A DNA stretch of 64,000 bases from Notospermus geniculatus (GCA_002633025.1 NMRB01000137.1:464744-528743), one strand, 5' to 3'. Numbered from the stretch's first letter, positions 31,637 through 44,049 are shown. Translations and numbers: made by a program. Notes: generated by a model not told the origin, from the letters alone.

Positions 31637-31744
31637 GGGGCCGTATGCATAAAACATCTTAAGTGTAAGATTTTCCTTATCTTTTGTTTGGAACAATAGT
31701 TTAAGGGAAATTTTACACTTAAGATGTTTTATGCATACGGCCCC
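31637..31744. mobile_element. 108-bp foldback MITE
   Basis: The ends GGGGCCGTATGCATAAAACA are perfectly inverted over about 40 nt around a 25-nt loop. Confidence 0.85.
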
Positions 31745-32700
31745 AGAATGTCATTCTGAAATGAAGTGTGTGATCACTCAACATGTTTACCCTTTGTCCA
31801 TTCTGTGTCTGGGGTTCACTGGCCATGCTTTTTTTTACCAGAGCGCAGTTTGCCCCCCTTCAAACTGTTATTGAACTGTTGGGCCAGCACCGATTACACA
31901 TTGAATGCACAAGTCTACAACTGTTATGTCCCGGACGGTTGTTGTATTACTGTTGTGGTGACAGACTGGGAAGAGTTGTTGGAGAGTGCAGGTGGCTCTG
32001 GTATAAGAAATAGAAGACAGCGATCTAAGGAATGCAGTGTGGTAACAGTATAGGAAACAGGAGTATTCATGGAGACTCTGAAAATAGAATTTATCTAAGC
32101 TTACCAAACATCCATCATGTCTTGAACATTTTATATGTAATCCCAACCTGAGTGAAGAACAAACGACGGTGATTTGCTGGAGGTGTAATTCCGGCCAATG
32201 TTCCTCATTTTCGGTGTTTCCTTCTAAGTATTGGAGACATTGTGAAAAAAGACAGCGTGAGGGACCATGACAATTCGATACTGCAGTACAATGGGAAGAA
32301 CATTCACACGCAGAAACAAATGTTACACAGGTGTGATAAAATATAATGTCCCCACCCGCCTGATGCCCCCTGCATTGTTTGTCACAGGATTAAGGGTCTT
32401 GGTCTCTCTAGAGTCCAATTCAATGGTGCCGCTTAATCCGTATGTATTGTTGGGGGACATCACATATCGGGGGACATTAGATTCTACTACACACCTGTCT
32501 AGTAGGTCTGCGATCATTATTTTCCCTCCATGCAGTTTGAAACATGTGAGGTAAGAGCTGAAGTGAATGAAACACAACAATCACAAGCCTTTCACCACAA
32601 ATGTGCTACATTCAATTCATTGTGACCTGATGGTGTCAGGATAAATAATGTCATTGATAACTTGGTTGTTATGTCGCTGCTTGAGTTATTACGACATGAT
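31745..32700. other. No gene supported
   Basis: Short overlapping frames on both strands without splice sites or recognisable domains. Confidence 0.4.
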
Positions 32701-33653
32701 TGGTGATTACTAGGCATATTACATCATAACTTTGGGCCTACCTGGGGAAAAGTTTGGTCGTTCCGAACAGTTATGGGTTGTCAACAACTCTAGTAGCATC
32801 CGATTTAATTGAGGTACTTACATTGTATATGTACGATTGACTGTCGGAACAGTTGTTAGCATCATGAGTTTACTTTGCACCTGGTGACCTTTAACCTTAA
32901 TTAGGAGGCTAATAAGCATCAGTGTGCAATTAAAAATTGAGGATAATCTTGCTTTGGAATTACTTATGGATAGGAGTCAGTCAAACCATTTCACTTGTGG
33001 AACGTAGTCACATGAATGAAAGTGAAAGGAAACAGTTTGTTAAAAAAGTAAACGTTGCTCCAATACAGAGATATTTACAAAGTAGCATTGTTTTTCTTTC
33101 ACATTTTCCTCTTTTTCTCACATTGTGAAAGCCTGTATGAACCTTAATATGCACAATATTGCCAAATAAGTTACGTATCTTGATAGAGCATGTTGAATAA
33201 ATCATTTTTTGAAAAATTTTGAATTTTGCACTCATTGACCTTTGACCCCTAACTAGTGACCTTATTGGACATTTTTGGGCTCGGCAAACAACAGATTCGT
33301 GTTCAGCGTGAAAAACTACCCCAGAAAAAGTGGTTTGCCTGCTTTTCCTCGAAAATGTTTCTAGAATTGTACAGACATGACAGAAGCACATTTTCTGATT
33401 TTTTAACTAGTCTAGCCGGCGAAAAGGCGGGAATTCCCAAGGAAACCCCCTGTTTTTTGCAAAAATCGACCACTTTGGAATCAAAATGACACATCAATCC
33501 ACTGATTTGATCGTTCTTTGATAATGAAATGGGAATTATTACATTGTCATCTTACGTTATTGACTTTTGATGGTGTACTTTCTCAGCCCGTGCAGACATA
33601 GACAGCGGATTTTAATCGTGAGTTTCGGTCACTTTCATTGAAACTACATTGCG

Positions 33654-34005
33654 TTATATCTCTGCGACTAGATGGCGACGCTGTACGATCTCGTAAATGA
33701 AACAGACTTTCTGATATGTTAGCCGAGGCCGGGAAAAATGATCTGCTGAATCCGCAGTTAAACCGCCAGCGTTGGTCTCTACGTAGTGAATGGGTGACCG
33801 ATGCGCGAAGCAGGCATACATGTACAAATACCAACCATCAACTCCCATAGCATCGGCATTTTCCAGCACAACTTTAACTTTGTCTCTCATTATCCTCCAT
33901 GTGATAATTTTGGTTGATAATCCAGCTATTTGATCGACATTAGAGTAATCGGCATAGCCAGCTGGTCCCTGCGTCTGTATTTCCTTTACCAATGAGTCTG
34001 TCATT
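33654..34005 (-). CDS. Candidate host exon (possibly first coding exon)
   Basis: A TGTATTTCAG acceptor precedes A|ATGACAGAC. The frame from that ATG runs about 116 codons (SLVKEIQTQGPAGYADYSN, IAGLSTKIITWRIMRDKVKV, WYLYMYACF). The true 3' splice point is not clear. Same strand as the exons at 27 and 26 kb, so perhaps one gene. No family recognised. Confidence 0.35.
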
Positions 34006-34288
34006 CTGAAATACAATCACACGATCCTAAAATAATCGATTAATATGAGCAGGTTATTAATTTTATGATTATAAATATGATTGCATCATGAAGTACGGGC
34101 TCTTAAACTTCCCATTTATACCATTCTTGCATTCCTGTGGTCACACATCACCGAGCACCACTGTCTTGAACATGGGACACCACAATCTAAAATTTTCAAG
34201 AATCAAGAACCCGCAAGGGACAATACGAAGAAATTACAATATACAGTTAAACACAAAATTATTCATACCCCATGAAAATTTATAGAAA

Positions 34289-36243
34289 AGATATTTAGAA
34301 AATACATATCAGCTGTACTGGCACGTCTTGGGCTTCATTAAAATGACTTTAAGTCGGAATGTACAGAGATTGAAAAATATGGAAAAATATCACAGTAATA
34401 TCACAATTTCAACATATCATGAAAAACCTAGATTTTTAAAATTTCAAACATTTTTGATTCGAAATTGGCATCATGTCATCCCATGACCAATTCTAACAAG
34501 AGCAACGCAAAGCGTGGCATATGCCCCCGCCTGTATGTTGAGTTGGGCGAACCTCCGGTCAAGTTATGTTGAAATCAGATTCCGTCGATATCAGGGAACA
34601 TGCATATCAAGAACCAATATCACCGGACAAACAGTACATTCCTGAAATTGACGGAATCTGATTTCAAGATGCCAGCTCTGGCGGCCATATTGTAAATTGA
34701 AATGCAGCCATTTTCATAAGGAACCTTACTTGAGTCGCCCTCAACATACATACAAAAAGTCAATAGGATCAGACAAACGCATCTCCCTGAAATTGACGGA
34801 ATCTGATTTTTTTTCGAGATGGTGGTTCTAGTGGCCATATTGTAAATCGCAGCACGGCCGTTTTCGAAAGGAACCTTCCTCTAGTCACCCCCAACACACA
34901 TACAAGAAATCAATATGATCAGACAAACGGTTTTCCCTGAAATTGACGGAATCTGATTTCAAGATGGTGGTTCTAGTGGCCATATTGTAAATCGCAGCAC
35001 GGCCGTTTTCGAAAGGAACCTTCCTCTAGTCACCTCCAACATACATGCAAAAAATCAATACGATCAGACAAACGGTTTGCCCTGAAATTGACGGAATATG
35101 ATTTCAAGATGGCGGCTCTGGCGGCCATACTGTAAATCAGAACGCGGCCATTTTCGAAAGGAACCTTCCCCTAGTCACTCCCAACATACACACAAAACAT
35201 CAATACGATCGAACATATGGTTCTCCCTGAAATTGACGGAATCTGATTTCAAGATTGCGGCTCTGGCGGCCATATTGTAAATCGCAGCACGGCCATTTTC
35301 GAAAGGAACCTTCCTCTCGTCACCCCCAACACACATACAAGAAATCAATATGATCAGACAAACGGTTTTCCCTGAAATTGACGGAATATGATTTCAAGCT
35401 GGCGGCTCTGGCGGCCATACTGTAAATCAGAAGGCGGCCATTTTCGAAAGGGACCTTCCTCTAGTCACCCCCAACATATACACAAAAAATGAATACAATC
35501 GGACATATGGTTCTCCCTGAAATTGACGGAATCTGATATCACGATTGCGGCTCTGGCGGCCATATTGTAAATCGGAACGCGGCCATTTTCGAAAGGAACC
35601 TTCCTTTAGACACCCCCAACATACACACAAAAAATCAATTTAATTGGACCAACTGCTTTCTAATCGGAAATGGAAAGTTTACGGCGCGACGACGCCGACG
35701 GACGTAACGGGTGACGACATAATGCCCCCGCTTGAAGCGGGGGCATAAAAACTGTGGTAAAGAAAGTTTTCGAAAATCGCACTTCGATTTTGTGAAATTG
35801 CAAGATATCAATTGAATTTTCAAATTTGATACCTTTGATAATTTGAAGAATTTTGAAAAAAATCGAATTCCATCAGGCCCACAGAGTTATGAAAAGGATT
35901 CACCTAATTTTCTGACTTGTTCAATCATATATGAGCTCATAATTTGAACAAAAGACAAAAAATGGAGAAAAAGGCATCAAAATCGTGCAGTTTTTCAAAA
36001 TTATGCTGCAAAAAATGAAGACGTATATTCATGCCAACATTTCTTCACAAAGGTTCTCTGACAAGATGGTACGACATGAAATCAATTTCGAATCAAATAT
36101 TTGAAATTTTAAAAAGTTAGGTTTTTCATGATACTTTGAAATTGTGATATTTTCGTGATATTTTTCAATATCTGTACATTCCGACTAAAAGTCACTTTAA
36201 TGAAGCCCAGGACGTGCCAGTGCCGCTGCTACGTATTTTCTAA
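34289..36243. mobile_element. TIR element carrying a 145-bp tandem array
   Basis: Arms of about 200 bp (34289-34495 and 36030-36243) are inverted copies sharing GGGCTTCATTAAA and GTACAGAGATTGAAAAATAT-type sequence. Inside, AATGCCCCCGC-type borders enclose seven copies of a ~145-bp unit with CCTGAAATTGACGGAATCTG (starts near 34641, 34786, 34936, 35081, 35226, 35371, 35516). A third related end is at 45290-45400. Confidence 0.75.
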
Positions 36244-36600
36244 ATATTTTTTTAAATAATGTAGATTTTGGTGTTTGGATCCAAGAGGCGGCGGGCGGAA
36301 TAAAAAAAAATAATAAAAAATAGAGCCAATGGCACTGTGCCCGCTTGGCTTGAAGCAGTATTATGTTATGTATCCTATATACCCTTGATAAAAATTTGAC
36401 GAAGATCGAACACTTTGTTATGGAGAAATAACACTTTGGCCCGAACTTATAAAAGGTGTTTTTCGCCTGTCTAAGTTGGACTTGTTTAAGCCTAAACATT
36501 TGTAAGACAACTGTTAGACAAGTCTACCAAAACACTGGTGTTTATCGGAATTTCGAACAATGCAAGGACGTCGGTCTAGCTGGTCAAGTCCAACAGGTGA

Positions 36601-36944
36601 TTAAAGGGAGACTCCACTCATTGTAAACTTTTGAATTTTTATCAATCCATGTAGACTATATTGCCATGAGTTGTGATGTCACAAGTGTCAATAGGCTGAC
36701 GACCTTTGTAGTGAATGAGCTAATACTGTGACTGCCTAGGCCTATTGGTTGTACCTTCATAAATATGCATTCAGCACTGATGACATCACGAGTGCTGTGC
36801 AATGGTCCCTTTGGGATCCAATTAAAACACTTAAAATGATGAGTTTCCTGATTTAACAAAAATACGACATGTTGCAGACATCAGTGGATTTGAATGTATT
36901 AACGATATTTCAAAAATTCAAAATGAGTGGAGTATCCCTTTAAG
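36601..36944. mobile_element. MITE with GGGAGACTCCACTCATT ends
   Basis: Inverted ends (AAAGGGAGACTCCACTCATT near 36603 against AATGAGTGGAGTATCCCTTT), with TTAA-like flanks. Confidence 0.7.
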
Positions 36945-37159
36945 CATGTATCGCCGACCGCACTGCCTTTGTTGAGACGATTATATAATGAATTGTAAAG
37001 GGGCATACCTTAGATGACCTCATTTGCGCGACATTCGTCATATAGGCCTATTCGCTGTTGTGACTGGATGGATAGTACAACCTTAGTCAAAAGTAAATGC
37101 CCACCTAATTTTCCGGCATATTTCCTTAAATACTTTTCATAGCCACGTTTTCTTTTCAT

Positions 37160-37262
37160 ACAGATGGGGATTTGGCCTAGTGGTTTAAGGCGTGTGCCCC
37201 TTAGTGCTGGCGATTGATGCCTGATGTGAGAGTCCGTGGGTTCGAATCTGGTAGGAAGTGTA
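37160..37262 (+). repeat. tRNA-like SINE head, copy 1
   Basis: GGGGATTTGGCCTAGTGGTT (A box) and GGGTTCGAATCTGG (B box). The 3' part does not pair with the 5' end as an acceptor stem would, so this is tRNA-derived rather than a tRNA gene. 37263-38150 has no other recognised feature apart from simple CA/ACATAC runs. Confidence 0.55.
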
Positions 37263-38172
37263 GCCATTTACTGTTTTGTGACACCCTGTATTAATCGTAT
37301 GTGGACATGTGATCCCTCTGGTGGCAAGTGGGAAAAGCTGTCGGCCATCTTGATCCTCAATAGATAAGTTACTTACTTTTTCCCTCTTCCAAATTTGTTC
37401 AAATTTCTCTTTTCATAGTTCACAAACTTTACCAATTTGTAGGCTCAGCTCAAGCTACATACTCTCCCCTCAGTATGCTATGTGTAGTTTGAATTAAATG
37501 TAGAGGCAATGTAGTTTTTGACTGAGAAATATAACTTTCATTCAAGGGGAACCAAACTGCGTTGTACCCTTTTATGCCCTGACTAGTGTGTTGTGTACAC
37601 ACTCATGTGCATGGGTACACATTGATACACACATACATACATACATGCACATGGGTGTGGGCACTTGATCTATAGTATGGCAGACCGAAGAACCCCGTTT
37701 GCTACAATGGCACCCGCGTGGGGGCCCACTATTGTTGAGGCTCAATTTTAGTCAGTATTTTAGCTACTTAGTGTACTGCAGTTGGGGTTTTATGGAAACA
37801 AAATTGGTTTTTTTTGAATAATTTCATTTTATTTGATTTGTTCTGACCATTTTGGTGCTGACCATTTTGTTCATTACATTGAGTGTGAACCTGTGCGTTT
37901 TTGGTACCGATACATGTAGGTCGGTGAATGTTCTTTTCGGTACCCCTCAGATGTTTTGAAGGCTTTTGAATCATGCATAATTTCAAACTTTGAAACTCTT
38001 CCAAGCATTGTTGCTTGTTTGCATAGCCATTGAGCAGAATCACATGACTGCAAGCAGTGGATCTATTTTGGGGTCTGATTGTGGTCGTGTCATTCCCCGT
38101 GTCATTCTCTTGCGATTGAGCTTACTATTTTTCTTTATAGTTTGTTATTAATGAAACAGATTCGTTTCCAAT

Positions 38173-38909
38173 ATGACTGAGGAGGAAACAAAGCATGAGG
38201 TTGCCTCTTCTGGAGTGTCTAGTTCTTTGAGTAGCCTTGAACGGCAGTGGACAAAACGCTTGAAAACTTTTAGTGGTAGGAAATCCCCAGGTTCAAGCGA
38301 GTTAGATTTTGACTCTTGGGAATTCGAGGTTTTGGAGTTGCAGACTGAGGACACCCTTAGTGATCGTAGCAAGCGACGTTTAGTGATAGGTAGTTTGATT
38401 ACACCTGCGGTTAAACTTGCTAGAAGTCTTGGCGATGCCTCAGTTGATATTATTTTGAAAGTTTTGAAATCTGCCTACGGCAAGCCCGCAGATGGCCATG
38501 AGCTCCTCATGCAGTTTTATGACATGTTTCAGAAGCCCGATGAGTTGTCAAGTCATTATTTGCAACGCCTACAGTCCCTGTTACGGCGTGTCGTAGACAC
38601 CAAGGAGATTAGTTTAGGGGATGAATTTAAAACTTTGGTACAGCAGTTCCGTCGAGGGTGTTCAGATGATATCTTGTTACACCAAATGGATATCATGAGT
38701 GACTTTGAGGTCCTGGATTACCACAATTTTTCAGAGTTGTTTTGTGCTCTCATTGAAGAGGAGAACAGGCTCAAGGATAGAAAGGTCCGTTTCTCTGACT
38801 CGAAGTTGGAGTCTAAGCCTGAGTCTACTCCGGCTAGTTCTAAAGTTCAGCAACAAAGTCAGAAGTCTGAAATCGAGCTTCTCAGTCAGAAGATTGAGCA
38901 ACTTAGTGN
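38173..38909 (+). pseudogene. Gag/PNMA-like capsid ORF, cut off at an assembly N
   Basis: About 245 residues from the ATG at 38173. Layout as in retrotransposon-derived PNMA/Gag-like proteins: a Ser-rich acidic start, KRLKTFSGRKSPG then FDSWEFEV, a helical body (SKRRLVIGSLITPAVKLARSL, LLMQFYDMFQKPDELSSHYL) and a Gln/Ser/Lys tail with a coiled coil (EIELLSQKIEQL). The N at 38909 is followed at once by the GACCCC/GAAA dispersed repeat in reverse, so residues beyond ~245 of the nominal frame are not part of the gene. Host-domesticated Gag or LTR element remnant; no pol is seen nearby. Confidence 0.6.
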
Positions 38910-39000
38910 GGGGTCGAAAATTCGTGAATTCTGGAGATTGACTTCTTGTTTATTATCATTTAGTGTGTCAATTTTGTGCTTTTTGTACACTGAATTTCAA
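38910..39000 (-). repeat. GACCCC/GAAA repeat, reverse copy
   Basis: Begins GGGGTCGAAAATTCGTGAAT right after the N and runs to a GCTTTTTGTAC end. Confidence 0.85.
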
Positions 39001-39389
39001 AAAATGTCATTAACTCATTTTAACAGAGTTTTAATGGAACCTCGTCCCCAGGTGCACGTTCGCATATTTGCACAGGTTTTGCCTATGACTGGAGCATGGC
39101 TTTGCCTGGAGACTAGGTTCACTCTCTATGGGAGGTACCACCAAAACCACGCGAGCCATTCGCTTTAAGGACCCTAGCACATAGTTTCCAGCTAGCAAAA
39201 TGACGTCTGAAAGACATTGAAAACTGGTCACTCGTCACTCGTCAGCAAAACTACTGGTGGCAAAGACGTTGTTACGACGACTTTTTCATGATACGGTACT
39301 CCTTCATGTTTTTGTGTCTTTTATATATTCTATTATTACACAAAATACACTCGATTCTGGTAGGAAGCAATGTCTTTCACCTTAGAAAC

Positions 39390-39930
39390 CCGATTTCTAT
39401 TTCATATATTCTTTACGTGTATCTCCTTTATTTGTGGCCCTCGAATAACATACAACTGTTTGGGTTCGGAGATTGTTTGGACTACTCGCAGGGTACGCAT
39501 GGACGCCTCGTTTAAACATGGGCCATTGAACCATCTTTTTTTGAAGATGGGGATTTGGCCTAGTGGTTTAAGGCGTGCTGCCCCTTAGTGCTGGCGATTG
39601 ATGCCTTATGCGAGGGTCCGTGGGTTCGATTCTGGTAGGAAGCAATGTCTTTCACCATTCTTTACTTGTATCTCCTTTATTTGTGACCCTCGAATAACAT
39701 ACAACTGTTTGGGTTCGGAGATTGTTTGGACTACTCGCAGGGTACTGATGGACGCCTCGTTTAAACATGGGGCATTGAACTATCTTTTTTTTGAAGATGG
39801 GGATTTGGCCCAGTGGTTTAAGGCGTGCTGCCCCTTACTGCTGGCGATTGATACCTTATGCGAGGGTCCGTGGGTTCGATTCTGGTAGGAAGCAATGTTT
39901 TTCACCTTAGAAACCCGATTTCTATTTCAT
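39390..39930 (+). repeat. Tandem ~250-bp units with tRNA-like heads
   Basis: Two near-identical units (about 39411-39655 and 39658-39900) each contain TTTGTGxCCCTCGAATAACA, then GATGGGGATTTGGCC(T/C)AGTGG and GGGTTCGATTCTGGTAGGAA. Both boxes of a pol III promoter are present. A short segment with AGAAACCCGATTTCT is missing from the middle junction. Confidence 0.75.
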
Positions 39931-40290
39931 ATTTATTACACTAAAAATAATATCAAAAGTTAACATTAAAGGTAGATAAGTTAAATGATTTTCGCTTGTT
40001 GATCAGCTTCGTTGCGGTGACGTAATTATGACGTTATTGCAAATCAAATCCTTTAAAAACGATTCATTTTTAAGATTATAGTGAAATTACATATATAACA
40101 ATCCAGAAGGTCGATGTCAACCTGTTAAAACTTTCGAAAGTATTTCCACAAAAGACGTCGAAATCACGTGGAAAAGACGTCAACGTACTTCTAATACTAA
40201 TCTTAATAACTCATTGTAGAAAAAATATATGGCGAATAAAAACCATAGGAATGTTGCCTCCTCCTATACCAACATGGTAACAACATATTT
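39931..40290. other. No gene recognised
   Basis: AT-rich intergenic sequence. Confidence 0.4.
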
Positions 40291-41080
40291 TTGCACAATA
40301 AACCCCGCTCAGTATTTTTGTGGGGTGTCAAGTTTTTGGAAATGATGCTTCATTGCACCACACATATGAAAAAGTTTTATTTGAATGAAAACCCTGACCC
40401 CAACATACTATTTATGGTAACTTGAATGTTACGGCTTACTCAGCCTGACAGAGTCCCCTGATCAGGAGTCTCCCTCCCACTCCTGGCTCCTCTTCAACCA
40501 CCCAGTGGTTGAAAAAGAGCAAAACAAAAACCGAAGCTGGGATCTTGCTCTCTTCAGACCATTCAAAAACATGTCTAATATCTAGTTCTTTGCCATCATC
40601 GTATCAGACTTGATATTTTGTCCATCACACTTTTATCTGATGGCACAACCCTGATAACATTGACTCGTGGATACCACGTGGTCCACTGGTGGTCAACTGG
40701 TGAACTCGTGGCGGCCCATATTGGACCCAGTTTTCCACGTGAATTCCACGTTTGCTTATCCACAAGTTTTATTGGTAAAATACTAGTGGCAAAAAGCAGA
40801 AGACATCCATGTGTTTTCCACGAGATGCAAAACACGTGGAGAAAGGACGAGATTGGCACGAGTTTTTCCATATGGTCATTCTCGTGGTTTCCACGATAAT
40901 AAACAAGAAGTCAATCTCCAGAATTCACGAATTTTCGACCCCAACCGGGGTCTTTTTCAAGTGGAACTTTACAATCTGAAACTCTAGAAAAGAGTTTCCA
41001 CGGGTTGGTTTCCACGGGTTGGAAAACACGTGGAGGGTGAACGGAATATCCACGTTATTTCCACGAACTGAAAAATTGGT
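40290..41080. mobile_element. CCACG-word element, with insertion
   Basis: Left part (40290-40500) is the inverse of the 24150-24390 end. 40660-41070 is a run of CCACGTGG, TTCCACG and CGTGGAA words. 40894-40997 is an inserted copy of the GACCCC/GAAA repeat. Confidence 0.55.
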
Positions 41081-41184
41081 GGTAATTATTTATTTTATGG
41101 CGTATTTTATAATACACGTAATCAAGATTCTGCTTCTGTTATTAATTATATAAATTTCTCTAAAAAGCTGAAAAACCAATCCTA

Positions 41185-41345
41185 GCAAGGTCAAACTTCC
41201 CAAAGAACTGATAAACAATGAAACTCACTGAACAGGAAGTGGATAGTATAATTATAGTACAGTAGAGACCCCTATTGTCGAGAGGTTGAACTATATTCTG
41301 GATAGCCCCATTTCAAGGTGTCCGCGGTCGATTACGATACAATCA
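41185..41345 (+). repeat. CAGTAGAGACCCC repeat end
   Basis: Contains AAACTTCCCAAAGAACTGAT followed by ACAGTAGAGACCCCTATT; the same order recurs at 61495-61620. It resembles a pogo/Tigger-type terminus. Confidence 0.5.
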
Positions 41346-41554
41346 ACAGGCTATGTCTTGTTAAACCGTCGAAGGATTATCCAAACCCCTGTGAAAAACG
41401 CACCGCTCGCCGCAAAATCTCTCTAGTGGAAACAGGCCATACGAGTTTCGAAACGTTTCTCGATAAGATACAATGCAGTTCAAGTGAATGAGTGGGCTTC
41501 GGCACCGATTCGGAAAGGGTGGCCCAAAAAATGAGGCAATTTTTTTCTTATACA

Positions 41555-42332
41555 CAGGCCTCCCACCAGCTTCCAAGCAAATTATTGTAGGAATTATAGG
41601 AACAATTTGCCAAAATTATAGGGAAAATATAGGAATTTTAACATGAAGATACGAGTATATTGATCAGTTGACTAATCATTCAGTTTTCTTCAATTTCTTT
41701 GATGTATGCCTGTACTGGGGTTCTAAAAAAATTCGTCCCCAGATAATTCGACCCCAGAAAATCAGTCTCTAGAAAACTCCTCCCTGAGGAAAATTCGTCC
41801 CCAAGGAAAATTCATCCCCAGAAAATTAGTCTTTGGAAAATTCGTCCCAAAGGATAATTCATCATAAGAAAATTTGTCCCAACAGGCGCGGATCCAGGAT
41901 TTTTGGCAGTGGGGGGTCAGGGCCGCCAAGGGCAGTGGTTGCAGGCGGGTGCTGAAGATGCCTGCACCAATGGAAGAAATCTGGAAGGCCGTAGACGCGA
42001 TTTCCTGGCATCTCAGTATCAAAACAGACGCTTTATTCTTGCGATTGTTTGCTTATTGTCGCAAACTGTTGAAAAAAGAATGGTGGTGCCGAGCAGGGCC
42101 CCCCTCTGGATCCGCGCCTGTTCAAAGGAAAACAGAAAGAAGACAACACATTACAGAGGAGGACAGCTGTAACGCCCCCCCCCCACCCCCGCCCCGTCTC
42201 ACTTTTGGACAGACTGGAAATATAGGAATTATAGGACAGAATTGAAGAAATATAGGAATTATAGGAATATAGGAATTATAGGAACAAAATCGTAAAAATA
42301 TAGGAATTATAGGAACAGTGGGAGGCCTGGAT
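41555..42332. mobile_element. TATAGGAATTATAGG-word TIR element
   Basis: Ends CAGGCCTCCCAC / GTGGGAGGCCTG. Inside, runs of TATAGGAATTATAGGAA stand near both ends, and 41730-41880 has GATTCGTCCCCAG words. Confidence 0.5.
41883..42120. mobile_element. hAT-like MITE
   Basis: Ends CAGGCGCGGATCCAGGATTT and GGATCCGCGCCTG, a terminal pattern typical of hAT elements. Nested inside the previous element; no clear target duplication. Confidence 0.6.
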
Positions 42333-42819
42333 ACATTACTAGACCGGGGCACATATTGCTCGGGGGTGTGTTATTACCGGGGTATGTGCTCCTTTGGACC
42401 TCTGTAACACAGCCACCACCCCTGCAATGCATGCCTCAAGTCCATGTGGGGTATACAATGAGGAAATGAAACAACAGGCAGTCGCTTTCTACGAAAGCCC
42501 AGAATGCTCATTCAAAATTCAAAATCGTGTCTTCTTTCTTTATGACAAGTCTACTAACAAGCGTTACAGTAACGTTAGTCTTAGGATTTCTTAAACTCGC
42601 ATTCCCCAAACATCCCAGAACTCGCCCTAACCTTCCAGCCCCAAAAATCAATTCACCAATGTTGACATTTTTGGAGCCACCCTTTATAAAACCGCGTTCG
42701 CATATAGGCATGATAGGCCTTCTCACCCAATGGGATCAATTTCAAATCCAGACTACGTGTCGATTTCACGATTCGGCAAGCGACAGAGCAAGGTTTCTTC
42801 AGACATTCACAGAGAACCA

Positions 42820-42995
42820 GGTGTAACGTTTTTTTAAGTGTGGCCGTTTTTCTGTGTGACTTCCATTTTTCGGTACACACTGGGAAACGGACTCGCTGTT
42901 TCTCTGTGTGTCGCTCATTGTCAAGTCGCGGCTTATTCCGTCAGTCTATTGAAATGTCACACTGGCACACGGGGCACACTGAAAAACGTTACACC
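42820..42995. mobile_element. GGTGTAACG MITE, copy 1
   Basis: 176 bp with ends GGTGTAACGTTTTT / AAAAACGTTACACC and GTGTGGCCGTTTTTCTGTGT inside. Near-identical copy at 46274-46447. Confidence 0.85.
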
Positions 42996-43120
42996 GGCTT
43001 TAGTCATTCATGGTCAAGTCCCTTTGTAAGACATCATGCATATGGAGTAACGGTCACGCCAGGTTTTAATGAGGTGGAGACTTGTACCCATAAATGCGAG
43101 GATTTAGAGTAAAATAATGT

Positions 43121-43252
43121 TTACTCTGTCAATTCCTTGACTTGGTTCATCACGTCGACAATCTCGTTCACAAATCCAATGGTAGTTGACGCGATTGTTT
43201 CGGCTGCTCCGACGAAATCACCTGTCAGCGCACTCATGACGGCAGATATGAT
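43121..43252 (-). CDS. Candidate last exon of helical protein gene
   Basis: A CATCTACAG acceptor, then 43 codons (IISAVMSALTGDFVGAAETI ... VKELTE) and TAA. Amphipathic, Ala/Gly-rich helix. The phase does not match the exon at 44690-44944 directly, so an exon between them is missing or they belong to different transcripts. 43253-44040 otherwise has no recognised gene. Confidence 0.4.
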   Translation of the reverse strand: MISAVMSALTGDFVGAAETIASTTIGFVNEIVDVMNQVKELTE

Positions 43253-44049
43253 CTGTAGATGAGAAATGTCTGTTATGAAACACAATAACAATCGATACTC
43301 TCAAAAATTCATAAGCGATTGATCGCTTACGAATTTTTGATACGACGTAGAGTAAATGTGACCCCTCAGCATTAATTTATTGGTTCACGTGGGCCTATAG
43401 TCCCTTTAAGTTACCATTATATTCGGTCCAAATTGAGCTTGTGACGAATTTTTCGGCACTAAAGCATTAGCGTATATCAAGACAATGAACTTGGATACGT
43501 TACTTTTTAGGTCTAGAAGTGTCCCGGCTATTTATTTTAGTGATTATTTCACGATTAATACGTTTTTTTTTCGGTATTTTGTGGTTTTCTAGAGATTTCA
43601 TAATTAAGAAACGATTTTGGTTGGCTAAAATCCATGCGGGGGTCACACATTCTATCTCGGGCTCAAGGGCGGACGCACATGTGGATTTATATTTAGAAGT
43701 GGTTTTGAGGTCAGTCTCTATCTTTTGCCATGGAGTTGTTTTAAATACGACGAGCCGTGGATTATCACTCACCCTTTTTGTGCGAGTGCTGATTTTGGCC
43801 TGTTTTGTTCGATCATGATGGAGAGGGAGGGTTACTTTGTTCACGTTTTTCAGTCGGTGTGCTGTGGCTTGAACTGAATGCACTTCGTTTACGTAGGCTA
43901 TGACAACTTCATTTGACTGTTTAATGTGTCAGGTTGAGCACTTCGTGCTCTTGTATCAAAGGCAGTTTTGTGTGTTTGTGCGAACATTATTTAATATTTC
44001 AAACTCTTTCCACGTGAAACATTTACGCCGCCAGGCTTGTCTACACCTC

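Larger units (their letters stand above)
29729..33322. mobile_element. Large nested inverted-repeat element
   Basis: Outer arms of about 530-600 bp (29729-30260 against 32795-33322) are inverted copies, beginning GGTAGTTTTTCACGCTG. An inner palindrome pairs 30262-30958 with 31227-31470, and 31475-31530 pairs with about 32745-32800. Frames inside the inner arms encode a Cys-rich pattern (CSCTKGCSTNSCSCRKWG), seemingly captured gene pieces. No transposase was seen. Other insertions lie at 30959-31225 and 31637-31744. Confidence 0.75.

Noticed and set aside
39545-39645. Functional tRNA gene
   Set aside because: No acceptor-stem pairing, and the copy sits in a tandem SINE-like unit.
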